Assembly: GCA_900545075.1 (NCBI GenBank)
Contig: UQXT01000051.1
Location: 1-15,698 of the forward strand
From: an uncultured Collinsella sp.
GTDB taxonomy: Bacteria > Actinomycetota > Coriobacteriia > Coriobacteriales > Coriobacteriaceae
DNA length: 15,698 bases
Reading direction: 5' to 3'
Shown piece by piece: positions 14,454-15,698 of this stretch. The notes beneath the pieces were generated by a model, which ran no database searches, was not told the DNA's origin, and saw only the letters and a program-made list of their open reading frames with translations. The translations under genes and the position numbers were made by a program. How positions within the stretch are numbered: the stretch's first letter is position 1; every line of letters starts with the position of its first letter.

Positions 14454-14520
14454 CTCATTGGGGACAGACTTAAATGAGTGCCCGCTCATTGGGTACTCAT
14501 TTAAGCCTGTCCCCAATGAG
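14454..14520. repeat. Nested GGGACAG palindrome upstream of the ABC operon
   Basis: Arms 14454-14479 and 14495-14520 are complementary at 25 of 26 positions, separated by 15 bases. Each arm is itself a small palindrome (CTCATT ... AATGAG) around GGGGACAG. The spacer repeats CCCGCTCATTGGG, which also occurs at the left boundary, so an extra half-unit seems embedded. It lies between the 3' end of yqeY and the ABC-operon promoter. Confidence 0.8.
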
Positions 14521-14531
14521 CACCGCCCAGC

Positions 14532-14565
14532 AAAAAGGGGCGCGACCGCAATGGCCACGCCCCCT
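14532..14565 (-). terminator. Intrinsic terminator after yqeY
   Basis: On the minus strand, GGGGCGTGGCC pairs with GGTCGCGCCCC (imperfect in the middle) around a short loop and is followed by TTTTT. It lies about 28 bases after the yqeY stop codon. Confidence 0.75.
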
Positions 14566-14592
14566 CAACATCAACTATACGCCGCTCGGCCC

Positions 14593-15036
14593 CTACGCGA
14601 GCTTTGCGCCGACGATCTTTGCCGCGGCAGGCTTATCGAAGTTGCCGCCGGTGGCCTTGCCGAGCGCTCCCATGACCTGGCCCATCTGTTTCTTGGACGT
14701 GGCGCCCAGCTCGGCGATGACCTGCTCGATCAGAGCCTCGAGCTCCTCGCCCGAAACCTGCGCGGGCAGCAGGCTCTCCAGAATCTTGACCTGCTCAGTC
14801 AGGTTATCGGTACGGTCCTGGTCGGTGCCGGCCTTGATGGACATCTCCAGCGTCTCGCTCGTCTGCTTAATCAGACGCTTGATCATGCTGTTGACGTCTT
14901 CCTCGGTCACATCGCGGCGCTCGTTAACCTCGATATTCTTCACCTCGGCCTTGACCTGGCGAATGATGGACAGGCGAACCTTATCCTTGGCCTTCATGGC
15001 GGCGATCATTTCCTGCTGCAGCTCTTCGTTGGTCAT
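14593..15036 (-). CDS. yqeY: GatB/YqeY domain-containing protein
   Basis: YqeY proteins are about 150 residues and share the all-helical tail domain of GatB, the tRNA-amidotransferase subunit; their own role is not settled, though a tRNA-linked function is often suggested. The product has the family's N-terminal helix (LQQEMIAAMKAKDKVRLSIIRQVKAEVKN), the Q-x-x-ILESLLPAQ motif in the middle and the C-terminal MGQVMGALGKATGG...AAKIV segment. I start at ATG 15036, eight bases after an AGGAGG site; a TTG at 15042 would be only two bases from that site. It follows the foldase gene on the same strand with a gap of about 60 bases that contains a GC-rich hairpin. Confidence 0.93.
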   Translation of the reverse strand: MTNEELQQEMIAAMKAKDKVRLSIIRQVKAEVKNIEVNERRDVTEEDVNSMIKRLIKQTSETLEMSIKAGTDQDRTDNLTEQVKILESLLPAQVSGEELEALIEQVIAELGATSKKQMGQVMGALGKATGGNFDKPAAAKIVGAKLA

Positions 15037-15059
15037 CTGCAAATCCTCCTCAATAGCGT

Positions 15060-15085
15060 GGGCGGCACTCGCGCGGGCACCGCCC
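15060..15085 (-). other. GC-rich hairpin between foldase gene and yqeY
   Basis: GGGCGGCAC (15060-15068) and GCACCGCCC (15077-15085) form a nine-pair stem with two wobble positions and an eight-base loop. No U-run follows, so it may mark an mRNA-processing or decay boundary rather than an end. Beside it, GATTACTCA is tandemly repeated at 15089-15106, across the foldase stop codon. Confidence 0.4.
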
Positions 15086-15099
15086 CATGATTACTCAGA

Positions 15100-15698
15100 T
15101 TACTCAGTCGTCGACGAATCGTCGGTCGAGCTCTTGGTGACGCCCTTCAGACTCACGTTATAGGGCACGTCCTTGGGCATGGGGTTGACGGTGATGTCGG
15201 CGTCCTTCTTGTACTGCTCCAGCCACTCGCTGTATGCAGTACTGGCCGCCTGCGTCTTCACCACGTTGGAAACATACTTCTTGATGTCCTTGGGCACCTG
15301 CTTAATGTCATCGACCTGGTTATCGACATGGAAGTAGTCGGTGCACTTGATGATGTGGTAACCATAGGTCGACTCGACGACGTCACTCACATCGCCCTTG
15401 TTGAGCCCCTCGAGCGCCGCCTGATAGCTGTCGACGAAGGTGGTGAGCTTGTCCCAGCCCACATCGCCCTTCTTATCCTTGGAGCCGGTGTCGTCGGAAT
15501 ACTGCTCCACGGCATCCTCAAAGCTCAGCTCGCCGGAGTTGATCTTATCCAGGCACTCCTGCGCCTTGGCCTTGGCAGCGGCCTTGTCCTCGTCAGATGC
15601 GTCGGAATCGACCTTGATCAGGATGTTCGACGAGCGGCGGGCGTCGTTGTAGTTAGACAGGTTCTCGTTGATGTAATCGACGATCTCGCTGTCCTTGG
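15100..15698 (-). CDS. Parvulin-type peptidyl-prolyl isomerase/foldase (PrsA/SurA-like), 3' part
   Basis: The frame is open to the right edge, so at least 199 C-terminal codons are present and the N-terminus, including any signal peptide, is missing. The visible portion matches a parvulin domain: RRSSNILIKV (start of the domain), a helix with AKAQECLDKINSGELSFEDAVEQYSDD, the KGDVGW motif, a central FVDSYQAALEGLNKGDVSDVVES region and GYHIIK. Proteins of this kind assist folding of secreted proteins outside the membrane. The usual first His of the HIL-x-K strand is Asn here, whereas the GYHII histidine is kept. The tail ends in a Ser/Thr/Asp-rich stretch. There is no start codon for this gene in the window; internal GTG/ATG codons are not real starts. 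Confidence 0.85.
   Translation of the reverse strand, partial: KDSEIVDYINENLSNYNDARRSSNILIKVDSDASDEDKAAAKAKAQECLDKINSGELSFEDAVEQYSDDTGSKDKKGDVGWDKLTTFVDSYQAALEGLNKGDVSDVVESTYGYHIIKCTDYFHVDNQVDDIKQVPKDIKKYVSNVVKTQAASTAYSEWLEQYKKDADITVNPMPKDVPYNVSLKGVTKSSTDDSSTTE

Noticed and set aside
1..15698. CRISPR array, tRNA or rRNA genes, integrase or transposase
   Set aside because: No regularly spaced direct repeats, no cloverleaf or rRNA sequence, and no reading frame resembling a recombinase was found by eye.

Overview
The window is a dense, high-G+C bacterial chromosome segment. Gene content (tandem-ATPase ECF transporter, glmU-prs-pth, an NfnAB/SudBA-type flavoprotein pair, a PEB1-like amino-acid ABC operon, YqeY, a PrsA-like foldase lipoprotein) together with intergenic GGGACAG palindromes points to a Gram-positive anaerobe of the Coriobacteriia, most likely Collinsella or a close relative. 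That assignment is inference from gene families and style; there is no rRNA or other marker in the window.

Layout. Positions 22-2558 (minus): an ECF vitamin/metal transporter module, EcfT followed by a double ATPase; its substrate (S) subunit is not in the window. Positions 2752-5344 (plus): glmU and prs, each with its own intrinsic terminator. Positions 5431-7160: an apparent insertion between prs and pth. It holds two ~200-bp elements with near-identical 24-bp terminal inverted repeats, bracketing a gene of less G+C-rich composition whose C-terminus resembles DUF559/Vsr-type PD-(D/E)XK nucleases. Position 7275 onward: pth, then a 198-bp inverted-repeat element with a very strong internal hairpin, then the overlapping pair nfnA-nfnB behind a long structured leader. 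Positions 10646-14347 (minus): a cytidylate-kinase-like gene and a four-gene acidic amino-acid ABC transporter operon (ATPase, Tat-type lipoprotein binding protein, two permeases). Positions 14593-15698 (minus): yqeY and the 3' part of a parvulin-type foldase gene.

The housekeeping genes serve cell-wall precursor and PRPP synthesis, peptidyl-tRNA recycling, redox balancing between NADH, NADPH and ferredoxin, and uptake of acidic amino acids. The most unusual content is intergenic: (1) the paired inverted-repeat elements flanking the nuclease-like gene, and (2) a family of palindromes, at 7907-8104, 10603-10635, 11287-11315 and 14454-14520, that keep a GGGACAG core while their complementary arms differ from copy to copy. 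No tRNA, rRNA, CRISPR array, transposase or integrase gene was seen.
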